Source of the DNA: Paenibacillus rhizovicinus
GTDB taxonomy: Bacteria > Bacillota > Bacilli > Paenibacillales > Paenibacillaceae
DNA: 64,000 bases
Reading direction: 5' to 3'
Assembly: GCF_010365285.1 (NCBI RefSeq)
Contig: NZ_CP048287.1
Span: 182,231 to 246,230 of the forward strand
Numbering within the stretch: the first letter of the stretch is position 1; each line of letters begins with the position of its first letter. Position numbers and translations under genes: made by a program. Of the stretch, positions 25,742-32,980 are shown one piece after another. The notes under the pieces were generated by a model that did no database searches, had not been told where the DNA came from, and saw only the letters and a program-made list of their open reading frames with translations.

Positions 25742-26681
25742 ATTACTGGATTTTCATAAGGAATCCCGAAAAATTTACGGCGGTTCGATGAACCGGATTT
25801 TCTACTATATCGTCATGATCGGCTGCGGCGGGAACGGCGGGTATGCCGTGCAGCGCATTACCAAAATGCTATACGCATTCGAGCATGTAAAATCGTTTCT
25901 CATGCTTGCTGATCCGGACACGGTAGAGGAGAAGAATCTGCTTCGCCAACCCTTTATTCACTCAGATATCGGGAAGAAAAAAGCGGATATTCTGGCTAAA
26001 CGCTATGGTGCAACCTACGGCCTTAAAATCGGCTCCTCGTCTGATGGGTATATCGAATCGGTAGAGCAGCTGGAAGCCCTGTTCTCGCATACGGACTATA
26101 TGCATGCCAGCGGGCAGGTTATCCAGAATGTGCTTATCGGAGCGGTAGACAACGACTACTCCCGGAACATCATGAACGATTTCTTCAATAAGAGAGACGA
26201 TCTGATCTATATCGATGCCGGCATTGAAGGCGTCATGCTTCCGGGAGGCGGTGCCAAGCCCGAAGAAGAATGGACCGAAGAAGAGAACCGGGAGCATCGG
26301 GAAAGCGGTTATTCCGGTCAGATCGTTGTTGGCGTAAAGAAGAACGGTCACGTTGTTCTTCCACCGCTCAATGATGTCTACCCGATCGATGCGAAGGATG
26401 CTATTCCACCTTCGCACAGCTGCGGTGTCGTGCCTTACCAGCCGCAGCGAATGATCGCAAACGAGATGGCCGCATTTCAGATTACGGCCGTCATGAACGA
26501 ATTGTTCGCGACGAACTCTGTTCTTGTTCATGTGCTTAATTTCAACGCGCGAATGGCAGCATGCCGGCCCGTATTCGCGGAAGACGTCGCGGTTTATCCC
26601 GCTTCGTTCAATAGCGATCCTGACACATCGGAAGACGATGACGAACAGGATGAAGGCAACGAGCTGCAGGACCAAGAGTGA
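25734..26681 (+). CDS. ThiF/E1-like adenylyltransferase (PRTRC ThiF-like)
   Basis: The 315-residue protein has the E1 nucleotide-binding loop MIGCGGNGG (GxGGxG at 30-35), the Mg/ATP segment LADPDTVEEKNLLRQ (D60, R71), and SHSCGVV with Cys230, the candidate catalytic cysteine in the position used by PRTRC ThiF proteins. It would adenylate the C-terminus of the ubiquitin-like domain and pass it to the E2-like protein. The acidic C-terminal tail is disordered. The start overlaps the JAMM gene, so E1 and peptidase are co-translated. A hairpin terminator follows at 26720. Confidence 0.8.
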   Translation: MIKLLDFHKESRKIYGGSMNRIFYYIVMIGCGGNGGYAVQRITKMLYAFEHVKSFLMLADPDTVEEKNLLRQPFIHSDIGKKKADILAKRYGATYGLKIGSSSDGYIESVEQLEALFSHTDYMHASGQVIQNVLIGAVDNDYSRNIMNDFFNKRDDLIYIDAGIEGVMLPGGGAKPEEEWTEEENREHRESGYSGQIVVGVKKNGHVVLPPLNDVYPIDAKDAIPPSHSCGVVPYQPQRMIANEMAAFQITAVMNELFATNSVLVHVLNFNARMAACRPVFAEDVAVYPASFNSDPDTSEDDDEQDEGNELQDQE

Positions 26682-26719
26682 GACAATGCTGTAGCTGGCC
26701 AGAAGAGACGCAAGGAGGA

Positions 26720-26751
26720 AACGAGGGTGCATCTGCATCCTCGTTCTTTTT
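26720..26751 (+). terminator. intrinsic terminator after the ThiF-like gene
   Basis: AACGAGGGTGCA and TGCATCCTCGTT form a 12-pair stem with one G-T pair, followed by CTTTTTATT. Confidence 0.8.
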
Positions 26752-26772
26752 ATTACGGGGAGGTATTTGGAA

Positions 26773-27222
26773 ATGAGTGATGTGGATTATGAGCGCTTGT
26801 TCAAGAAGTTCGAAAAAGTCGTCGATACGCGGGATAGTCAGAAAATTGATAAGGTGCTGTACCATCATCTTTATCAGCATGCTGGCTTTATCGCCCATTA
26901 CGACATCCACGGCTATCGAGAGACCTATGCGGGCGAAGGATTTCTAGCCTTCATCGATCACTTCGCCCAATATCCCTACTTGGGATACGGATCACACGGG
27001 GAATTCAATCGGAGGCTTAGGGAGTACGTACTTGAACATGCCGAGGACATCCGAGGTGATTTTGCTCGCAAAGCGGATCAGAAAGAGCTTGCTTTGCTTA
27101 ACGCCTTGGCCGCGAAGCACGGCGTTACAGTTCATCCGCACGGTGCGGATGTTCCGACGTTCCGCGAACCGGACCTTGTATCCTCTATATCCAAGAGCGG
27201 ACAATTCGAATTTGCATTTTAA
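26773..27222 (+). CDS. unknown protein downstream of the ThiF-like gene
   Basis: ATG 26773 lies nine bases after GGGGAGG. The 149-residue protein is rich in histidine and aromatic residues in its first half (YHHLYQHAGFIAHYDIHGY), which could ligate metal, and helical afterwards. No family is recognised. It is followed by a GC-rich hairpin (about 27229-27257) and then the Lon-like gene. Confidence 0.6.
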   Translation: MSDVDYERLFKKFEKVVDTRDSQKIDKVLYHHLYQHAGFIAHYDIHGYRETYAGEGFLAFIDHFAQYPYLGYGSHGEFNRRLREYVLEHAEDIRGDFARKADQKELALLNALAAKHGVTVHPHGADVPTFREPDLVSSISKSGQFEFAF

Positions 27223-27293
27223 AAAAACGGGGCGAGCTGCCGGCGCCCTCAATTTTTCAGGAGAATGTCGAAATATGACTTAGGAGTGAAATC

Positions 27294-28154
27294 ATGAAAC
27301 CATTTATGTACGAAGACTCTACAATCGCCATTGAGATTCTGCTTCTTATCTTTCCGATTGTTGGATGTTTTTTCCTTGTCAGGCGCCTGAATCGCAATGA
27401 AGCTAGCCGAAGCAGCAGAATGACGATCGCAATTATTTATTACCTAATTGCTCTCTTCGTGGCAAGTCTTCCTGGCTTTGCGTTATACATAAGCGTATCG
27501 CCGGTATACTTCACGGTATCCGACAGATCCGGTTCATGGGCTACCGTGGAAAATATGTCCGAAAAGTATCGCACGCTGCGGCAGGATCACTTCTACGTAC
27601 TTGCGACTGGTGATGGCGGTAAGGTCTACAAGAGAATTGACGCCCTCCGGAGAGTAGAGGAATTGAAGTCGGCTGGGCGAAGCTTCGAACTGCGGCCGCT
27701 TAAAACCTCGAAATCCTCAGCCATGTCTTATCAGAGTGAAGTTGATTCGTTAGAGGCAAGCAAGGAGGAAAGCTTTGTTCATGCCATTACGGTGGCCGAA
27801 GCTCACCTGCAGAAAAAACTCCCGGCGGATTTGTTCATCGATGCGGGGACACGTGGCAATTCTGCTGGCCTGATGACAACGCTTGAACTCATCCACCAAT
27901 TCGGGGAAGAGGATCTGCTTAAGGGTCACAAGATTTGCGGTACCGGTACTATGGACCTCAGTGGTTCATCCGGATCCATTGGAGGATTATCCTTGAAGCT
28001 CGATGCCGCCGAGAAAGGAAAGTTTGAATTTTGCTTGATCGACCATGAGGATTATAAGAGAGCCGTTGCCTTAGCCAAAGACAAGGGTCTTCACGTCCAG
28101 CTGGTAGACATCAGTACCATTGATGATGCATTGAAATTCCTTCATACGTTATAA
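27294..28154 (+). CDS. membrane-anchored Lon-like (S16) peptidase
   Basis: The 286-residue protein starts at ATG 27294 after AGGAG. Two hydrophobic segments (about 10-29 and 44-68) anchor it. The C-terminal domain is an S16 Lon proteolytic domain without the AAA part: GNSAGLM with catalytic Ser190, then GTGTMDLSGSSGSIGGLSLK with Lys235, the Ser-Lys pair. The layout resembles YlbL-type peptidases, but it lacks the PDZ domain of YlbL. Next to a ubiquitin-like cassette it could be a proteolytic partner, although it has no unfoldase. A terminator ends the gene at 28160. Confidence 0.8.
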   Translation: MKPFMYEDSTIAIEILLLIFPIVGCFFLVRRLNRNEASRSSRMTIAIIYYLIALFVASLPGFALYISVSPVYFTVSDRSGSWATVENMSEKYRTLRQDHFYVLATGDGGKVYKRIDALRRVEELKSAGRSFELRPLKTSKSSAMSYQSEVDSLEASKEESFVHAITVAEAHLQKKLPADLFIDAGTRGNSAGLMTTLELIHQFGEEDLLKGHKICGTGTMDLSGSSGSIGGLSLKLDAAEKGKFEFCLIDHEDYKRAVALAKDKGLHVQLVDISTIDDALKFLHTL

Positions 28155-28159
28155 ACAGA

Positions 28160-28194
28160 AGCGGGTGCACCTCGAGTGCACCCGCTTTTTGTCG
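28160..28194 (+). terminator. intrinsic terminator
   Basis: AGCGGGTGCAC and GTGCACCCGCT pair perfectly around CTCGA and are followed by TTTTT. Confidence 0.9.
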
Positions 28195-28200
28195 AATAGA

Positions 28201-28229
28201 TTGACGGAAAATGTTGGATGTACTATTAT
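28201..28229 (+). promoter_or_regulatory. sigma-A promoter of leader RNA B
   Basis: TTGACG (28201-28206), 17 bases, then TATTAT (28224-28229). Confidence 0.75.
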
Positions 28230-28235
28230 AGACTT

Positions 28236-28387
28236 ATTACGATTTACGATTTTGTTTTCTTTGTCGCTATTGTTTCGACGGAGAAGGGGTTCACCGGATC
28301 ACGGTACATTCATATAGGGCTTATTTTGCCATGGAGACACATAACACCTTTAGATGGTGTTTTTTTGTGTTTTCAGGGCTTTTTTTA
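28236..28387 (+). ncRNA. structured leader RNA B with nested terminator
   Basis: It has the same element order as leader RNA A. Stem TTCTTTGTCG/CGACGGAGAA lies at 28257-28266 with 28276-28285 (two G-U). A short hairpin ACCG-GATCA-CGGT follows at 28292-28304. The long outer arm is GCCATGGAGACACA/TGTGTTTTCAGGGC (28328-28341 with 28366-28379, one mismatch), followed by T7. The nested hairpin AACACC/GGTGTT has its own T run. Both RNAs end into a similar tail (CCAAAAC then GGAGGAAAT) and the start codon of a gene. Sequence differs but pairing is kept, which is evidence for selection on structure. Confidence 0.65.
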
Positions 28388-28413
28388 TGCCCAAAACAGG
28401 GGAGGAAATTCGA

Positions 28414-28833
28414 ATGGCTACTGCGGCGGGGTACAAAGCCATCATTCATTACTACCTGCAGAAGAAATGTTGGAGCATTCACATGAAATCATGCTGCTAC
28501 CAAGGCCACTTCGTTATCGTCGATGGCTTCTGGGGGACGGAAGTTAAGCCAAGCCGAAAAAGTAATCCGCGAGGTTGGGTAACAGCCCGATCGCATCAAA
28601 TTCTGTTCTTCACCGTGGAAGAATCTGATCTTCCCGAGAACCAAGATGCGCTCAGCGATGCACAGCAACGATTAGGCGAACGCCTCCGATATGACAAAGA
28701 ACACATGACGTTCAATGTCGATCGTGGCACAGGAGGGCTATTCTTCTCTCCTAAAGGGGCATTTACACTTCTTCCAAAGCCTACAGCTAATGTCGATCTC
28801 TTCTCTTTTTTTACAAGCCAGGAGGTCGGCTAG
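28414..28833 (+). CDS. unknown protein downstream of leader RNA B
   Basis: ATG 28414 follows GGGGAGGAAA; the longer frame would begin inside the leader RNA. The 139-residue protein is cysteine-containing near the start (KKCWSIHMKSCCYQ) and ends with a segment rich in phenylalanine. No family is recognised. It is separated by two bases from the PAPS-reductase-like gene, so they are one translational unit under leader RNA B. Confidence 0.6.
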   Translation: MATAAGYKAIIHYYLQKKCWSIHMKSCCYQGHFVIVDGFWGTEVKPSRKSNPRGWVTARSHQILFFTVEESDLPENQDALSDAQQRLGERLRYDKEHMTFNVDRGTGGLFFSPKGAFTLLPKPTANVDLFSFFTSQEVG

Positions 28834-28835
28834 CC

Positions 28836-29669
28836 ATGATTAATGCGATGAAACTGAAACGCGGAGCAGAAGCATTTGCGCTTCAAGATTTACCTTCCGA
28901 GATGCTGCAGCTCGAGGAGTACGATGAGGTGCATGTGAATGTATCCGGAGGAGCTGATAGCGTTGCGAGAGTGCTTGTCGCTCTTCATGGCTATCGAATT
29001 CCGAAGGAGAAAATCAAGCTCGTGCACATGCGAGTCGATGGTGATCCCAATTCGGGCAAGCGTCAACTCTTTGATTGGCCACAAACGGATGGTTATCTGG
29101 AGTACATGAGCAAGAAACTCGATCTTCCCTTGATTGTAATCTGGGATGAATTGGGCCTGGAAGAACGGATCCGTGAACGCGGTATGTTTCCATCGTCCAC
29201 TTGCCGCTTTTGCACATCGTACTTGAAGCGGGACGTATATGCGAAATGGGTTAGACAATTCGATAACATTAAAATCCTGCTGCTGACCGGAGAGCGATCC
29301 GAGGAATCGAAATCGCGAGCCGAGAAGCCAGTCTTTAAGATTCATTCTGCAAATGCAACCGGTAAAAAGAGCCGGATTGTACATTGGCTGAAGCCGATCA
29401 AGGACATGCTCAAAACTGAGGTCAGACAGCTTTGCGCAGATAATGATATCGATCTCCATCCCTGTTATGAATGGGTGACACGCTGCTCGTGCAAATTCTG
29501 CATTTTCAATACGTCTGCCGAAATGAGCCGCACATCGCAGCTCTTTCCCGATGATTGGGCGTATCTGAAGCAAATGGAGCAAGAGCTCGGCCACACGATG
29601 AAAAGCAAGGATGGCATCCCACACACGCTCAGCGCCTTTATTAAAGAGGATCAGTACACGTTCTTCTAA
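28836..29669 (+). CDS. PAPS-reductase/PP-loop family protein
   Basis: ATG 28836 follows GGAGG. The 277-residue protein has the PP-loop SGGADS (37-42), which binds the ATP or adenylyl group, STCRFCTSYLKRD with two cysteines, GERSEESKSRA, and CSCKFCIF. These match the phosphoadenosine-phosphosulphate-reductase-like family that includes DndC and related accessory proteins. It probably activates a substrate by adenylation with metal or iron-sulphur help. No sulphate-assimilation genes are nearby, so a DNA-modification or RNA-modification role is more likely than sulphate reduction. Confidence 0.75.
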   Translation: MINAMKLKRGAEAFALQDLPSEMLQLEEYDEVHVNVSGGADSVARVLVALHGYRIPKEKIKLVHMRVDGDPNSGKRQLFDWPQTDGYLEYMSKKLDLPLIVIWDELGLEERIRERGMFPSSTCRFCTSYLKRDVYAKWVRQFDNIKILLLTGERSEESKSRAEKPVFKIHSANATGKKSRIVHWLKPIKDMLKTEVRQLCADNDIDLHPCYEWVTRCSCKFCIFNTSAEMSRTSQLFPDDWAYLKQMEQELGHTMKSKDGIPHTLSAFIKEDQYTFF

Positions 29670-29710
29670 TAAAGCCATCCAATAGGTAATCATTCCGAGG
29701 AGGTAATTCC

Positions 29711-30100
29711 ATGTCGTCAATTTTCAAAGAATCATCCGCCCGTAAAGCGCCAGAGGCGCTAATTTCAAAGATGCGTGCGATAGTCGAAGAAGTCGTCGCT
29801 CACCCCAAATTCAGATCTGACTTTGAGGTAGCCGATCGAAACACAATCGACCAACAACCCGGCATTTACGCCTGGTACGTCTACGATTGCGGAACACACC
29901 TGATGCCGCTTAAGGACTTGAATGCAGTTCTTGAATTTCAGCGCGAATGGATCGGAGGCATGAAAGTCCTCTCCGGAAAGAAACATTTGGATGATGACCA
30001 GCTCTATGTACTAAACGCACGTACAGGCGATCTCCGGCGTGTCATGGAATTCAAAACTGAATCAAATCTTATAGAGAAGCTTCTGCTTACTGCGATATAG
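29711..30100 (+). CDS. unknown protein after the PAPS-reductase-like gene
   Basis: ATG 29711 follows GAGGAGG. The 129-residue protein has a central segment QQPGIYAWYVYDCGTHLMPL; this GIY-like start could hint at a GIY-YIG fold, but the second half of that motif is not visible. It is co-directional with its neighbours. Between its stop and the HicB-like gene lies a hairpin (CTGAAGC AAAA GCTTCAG, about 30127-30144) that might be a weak terminator or processing site. Confidence 0.55.
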   Translation: MSSIFKESSARKAPEALISKMRAIVEEVVAHPKFRSDFEVADRNTIDQQPGIYAWYVYDCGTHLMPLKDLNAVLEFQREWIGGMKVLSGKKHLDDDQLYVLNARTGDLRRVMEFKTESNLIEKLLLTAI

Positions 30101-30201
30101 GATGTACGGACGTTCTTGAGGGGTTCTGAAGCAAAAGCTTCAGTTCTCCAACTAGGCTGCCCGTGCAGTCCTTACACAAACGATTCTAGGAGGAGTCAAT
30201 T

Positions 30202-30459
30202 ATGAACCAACAAACAACTGAAATGAGCTTTCAACTTTTGATCGAGGAAGACAAGATTCAGGGTGATTTTATCGGATATATTCCAGCACTTCGCCTTGGC
30301 GTCCAGGGCGATTCTTTAGAAGAAGTACGCGTCAATGCTGCCGATCTGCTACAAATGGAAATTGAGTCGCGCCTGCAGATGGGCAAGAGCCTTCCTTCCG
30401 ATAATACGGCAACGATGGAGCGCCTCACGATCAGCGTCCCGCTCCCAGTAGAAAAATGA
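30202..30459 (+). CDS. HicB-like small protein
   Basis: ATG 30202 follows AGGAGGAG. The 85-residue protein has the HicB/UPF0150-like fold pattern: a beta pair (FQLLIEEDKIQGDFIGYIPA), then LGVQGDSLEEVRVNAADLL, and a C-terminal strand. HicB proteins usually neutralise HicA toxins, but no HicA gene flanks it, so it may be an orphan or have a regulatory role. It ends the rightward gene set and is followed by a terminator. Confidence 0.7.
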   Translation: MNQQTTEMSFQLLIEEDKIQGDFIGYIPALRLGVQGDSLEEVRVNAADLLQMEIESRLQMGKSLPSDNTATMERLTISVPLPVEK

Positions 30460-30482
30460 TGAGTTTTGTTGGTCTCAAAATG

Positions 30483-30520
30483 CCGATGCCCCCGGCTTAT
30501 AGGGGCATGGTGTTTTTTAT
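30483..30520 (+). terminator. intrinsic terminator
   Basis: GATGCCCC and GGGGCAT pair around CGGCTTATA and are followed, after GGTG, by TTTTTT. Confidence 0.7.
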
Positions 30521-30557
30521 GGACGATATTCCGGATCGAGCCTTTGATTTTCGACTC

Positions 30558-30890
30558 TCAGGGAAGTGAACTGATTTTCGTTTCAATTGTTTGCTGTACG
30601 AGGCTCTGATAAAACGTTAAGTCAGCTTCTGAAACATCGCATTCGAATTTCCGTCCGTTCAAGGAATAGCGATATCGTTTGCCAAACAACGGATTTTCGT
30701 CGATCCACATTTTATTTTCTCGCATTTTCTTTTTAGATTCGTCCAACTCCGTGACGATGGCCTGACCCACAATTTTGCCGATAGCGGAAGTTAACCCTTT
30801 CTTATCTTCCACGAAATTTTTCGCTTCTTCATACAAGCTCAAAAGAGCAACATGTGTTTTTAACGAAATCAGTGGATCAAATCCCTGCAT
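30558..30890 (-). CDS. unknown 110-residue protein
   Basis: The minus-strand frame starts at ATG 30890. The protein is helical at its N-terminus and ends in a small beta region (YRYSLNGRKFECDVSEADL). A weak AAAGGATG precedes the start. It is convergent with the rightward gene set. No family is recognised. Confidence 0.5.
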   Translation of the reverse strand: MQGFDPLISLKTHVALLSLYEEAKNFVEDKKGLTSAIGKIVGQAIVTELDESKKKMRENKMWIDENPLFGKRYRYSLNGRKFECDVSEADLTFYQSLVQQTIETKISSLP

Positions 30891-30955
30891 ACATCATACA
30901 TCCTTTATTAAGTGGTTCTCATGCAATACAAGTGGTTCACCAATCACAGAGTCCT

Positions 30956-31387
30956 TTACAAGCGACGAGCCGCACTAACATGTTGTATTCCTGAAATTGC
31001 AACTCGCTTTTTAACCGACCCCATGAATCGAATAAAATACTCCTCGAACTTAATTGATAGCTGTTTCTCGGCGACATCCCGCTTTATCGCAACTGATTCC
31101 TCAAGGCCGCGGCAAACAATGCGATACCGTACAAATAATTCTGAGTGTTCCCCATCCAGCCATTCGATACTAGCTTCGTTGAGACGCTCATTGATTAATG
31201 CTATGTCGGAAAGAATGAGATCCAGTAAGCGATACGTTGCGGTGATATAGGTTGGGCTGAGCAGGTCTTTTGAAGTCTTAATCTTCTTTAGGTTGTGTTC
31301 AATCCGTTCTTGCATCATCTTTAAGATGATGTTCTCCCTAATGATATCTCGTTCTTCTATTGAGATGATACATTGATTAACCTGCAT
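30956..31387 (-). CDS. unknown coiled-coil-rich protein
   Basis: ATG 31387 overlaps the end of the upstream small gene by 11 bases, which is better supported than the longer frame from 31444. The 143-residue protein is helical and highly charged (IRENIILKMMQERIEHNLKK), probably a coiled coil, with a basic C-terminus. Translation appears coupled to the small WYL-like gene and both are behind the operator at 31592-31631. Confidence 0.55.
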   Translation of the reverse strand: MQVNQCIISIEERDIIRENIILKMMQERIEHNLKKIKTSKDLLSPTYITATYRLLDLILSDIALINERLNEASIEWLDGEHSELFVRYRIVCRGLEESVAIKRDVAEKQLSIKFEEYFIRFMGSVKKRVAISGIQHVSAARRL

Positions 31388-31577
31388 AGCTTTGCACCGG
31401 CTCAAATGCAAGGACATTCTCAATAGTGAACATCCGCGGCCCACGGGATTTTAAGCAGTAAGCCCGGATACGGCCGTCAACAACCGACCTCACTTCGATC
31501 AGCCGTTGCGTCATTTTGTTCTCGCGATCAACGTATACGATCCTTACCATGCAACCTACGTATTTTTCAAGCGACAT
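31377..31577 (-). CDS. small WYL-like beta-barrel protein
   Basis: ATG 31577 follows GGAGG on the minus strand. The 66-residue protein has the Sm/WYL-type pattern MVRIVYVDRENKMTQRLIEV followed by IRAYCLKSRGPRMFTIENVL. It is a single small barrel that might bind nucleic acid. Similar small proteins occur in Bacillales next to DNA-damage genes. Its promoter overlaps an SOS-like site. Confidence 0.55.
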   Translation of the reverse strand: MSLEKYVGCMVRIVYVDRENKMTQRLIEVRSVVDGRIRAYCLKSRGPRMFTIENVLAFEPVQSYAG

Positions 31578-31591
31578 CCAAACCCCTCCAC

Positions 31592-31631
31592 ACGAACGTA
31601 TGATCTTATTATAACCCGAATATACGTTCGT
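31592..31631 (-). promoter_or_regulatory. SOS-like operator and promoter
   Basis: ACGAACGTAT (31592-31601) and ATACGTTCGT (31622-31631) are perfect inverted copies, 20 bases apart. The right half contains CGAATATACGTTCG (31617-31630), one mismatch from the Gram-positive LexA consensus CGAACNNNNGTTCG. A TATAAT -10 box on the minus strand lies between the arms. LexA-type control of the two small genes is likely. Confidence 0.55.
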
Positions 31632-31646
31632 CACGCAAGAGGGAAA

Positions 31647-31799
31647 TTAATACCTAGGCTTGCGCTTATGATCGGGACGTTTTTCATCTAACCATTCGAG
31701 TTCGTTAATATTCGAATCAATTTGTTGTTTTGCAAATCCTTCATTTTTCTTTGTTCTTTTCCTCACAAGCGTTGCTTTCGGCTTATCACTTTTTTTCAT
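31647..31799 (-). CDS. 50-residue basic protein
   Basis: ATG 31799 follows GGAGGATGAAATAG on the minus strand, a good ribosome site. The protein is lysine/arginine-rich with an acidic middle (INELEWLDEKRPDHKRK). It is probably a small nucleic-acid-associated protein; no family is known to me. The surrounding 31640-31940 region holds no other gene. Confidence 0.5.
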   Translation of the reverse strand: MKKSDKPKATLVRKRTKKNEGFAKQQIDSNINELEWLDEKRPDHKRKPRY

Positions 31800-31938
31800 C
31801 TATTTCATCCTCCGCGGTTTCATGCATTAGGAATAATCTATGCACATTCGCCGAAGACGGAGTGGGTAAATGGCATTCCCAGGAGGGAGAGTCATGCAAA
31901 AAAGGACCGCCGATATTGGACGCCCCCAGGAATAATTG

Positions 31939-32784
31939 CTATAAGATGAACTCTTCGAACACTGGTGACCGCAGCATGCCGTTCTTCGTCCAGTTTCGTG
32001 TTTTTACCCGCGCGCGGATGATTGGCCTGAAGTGAGCGGCGAACTTGTCTTCCTTATAAATGAGCTTGTGCTGAACGCTCCGTAGCGCACGCTTGTGTTC
32101 GTCGTTAATCCCAAATTCAATTATGCCAGCCGGTCGCATGCGACCATTTTCTTCAATCGACGTTAGCCAACCTAGCTGACCGCGGCGCGCCCCCGTGATG
32201 AACACTTCAGCCCGCGTCCAGTTAATGACTTTTTGCCAGGACCACGAGCGAGTGCCGACTGCATACCGTGACCGGAGGTCCTTAATCACGACCCCTTCAA
32301 GGCTAAGCGCACTGGCTGCTGCGAAATACTGGACCGCGCTGCCCTTCGCCGGCATGACTTTCGTATAGCGTTCTGTTTCCGTGAACGCTTCAAAGAGCAG
32401 TTCCTTGCGCCTGGAAAGCAGCAATCCCGTGACATCTATCCCTTTGTAACGAAGAATGTCAAAGGCACAGAAGGTAGCCTGTACTCGGCTGCTGCGCGAT
32501 TGGAAGCGGCTCATCATTGCTTCGAAGTCTGGTTTGCCATGTTGATCGGTAACGATGAGCTCGCCATCTAGTATCGTGCCCGCAGGCAGTGGAGAATTAT
32601 GCAGTTCCGGAAATTTATGTGTAACGTCGTTTTCATGCCGCGTATATAGCCGCAATCCATCCATCGTAGATACGAGGAGACGGATGCCGTCTAGTTTTAG
32701 TTCCGCGATGTGGTTTTCCTTGTCAAAAGGCTCATTGCCAGCCGCATATTGCAATAGCATTGGAGATACGAACATTTTCATCAC
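31939..32784 (-). CDS. ATP-dependent DNA ligase (LigD/LigB-type)
   Basis: The 281-residue protein contains the adenylation motif ELKLDGIR with nucleotide-accepting Lys30, then LDGEL (motif III), FDILRYKG, LEGVVIKD (motif IV) and a C-terminal OB-fold region (WQKVINWTRAEVFITGARRG). It is the minimal form without LigD polymerase or phosphoesterase domains. It seals DNA nicks using ATP and would support repair, possibly with a Ku partner that is not in this window. The SRAP gene remnant lies just upstream in the opposite direction. Confidence 0.85.
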   Translation of the reverse strand: MMKMFVSPMLLQYAAGNEPFDKENHIAELKLDGIRLLVSTMDGLRLYTRHENDVTHKFPELHNSPLPAGTILDGELIVTDQHGKPDFEAMMSRFQSRSSRVQATFCAFDILRYKGIDVTGLLLSRRKELLFEAFTETERYTKVMPAKGSAVQYFAAASALSLEGVVIKDLRSRYAVGTRSWSWQKVINWTRAEVFITGARRGQLGWLTSIEENGRMRPAGIIEFGINDEHKRALRSVQHKLIYKEDKFAAHFRPIIRARVKTRNWTKNGMLRSPVFEEFIL

Positions 32785-32980
32785 CCAATCCCATTATAAA
32801 CCTCAAAGGCATTTGTGGATTGAGGTAAATAATACATGCTTATCTCACAAGGTTTCAATTGGCTCGGTGTGCTTGATAGAGAGTGAAATCCAAATGATTA
32901 CTCTTAATCCCGCTTCGATTAGTCACGAGGTTGACTGAATAGCACCTTCCGGGGTAAATATAGTTTAGGAGGGATGCGAT

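Noticed and set aside
30202..30459. HicAB toxin-antitoxin module
   Set aside because: Only a HicB-like protein is present; no HicA-sized gene with the HicA fold lies next to it.
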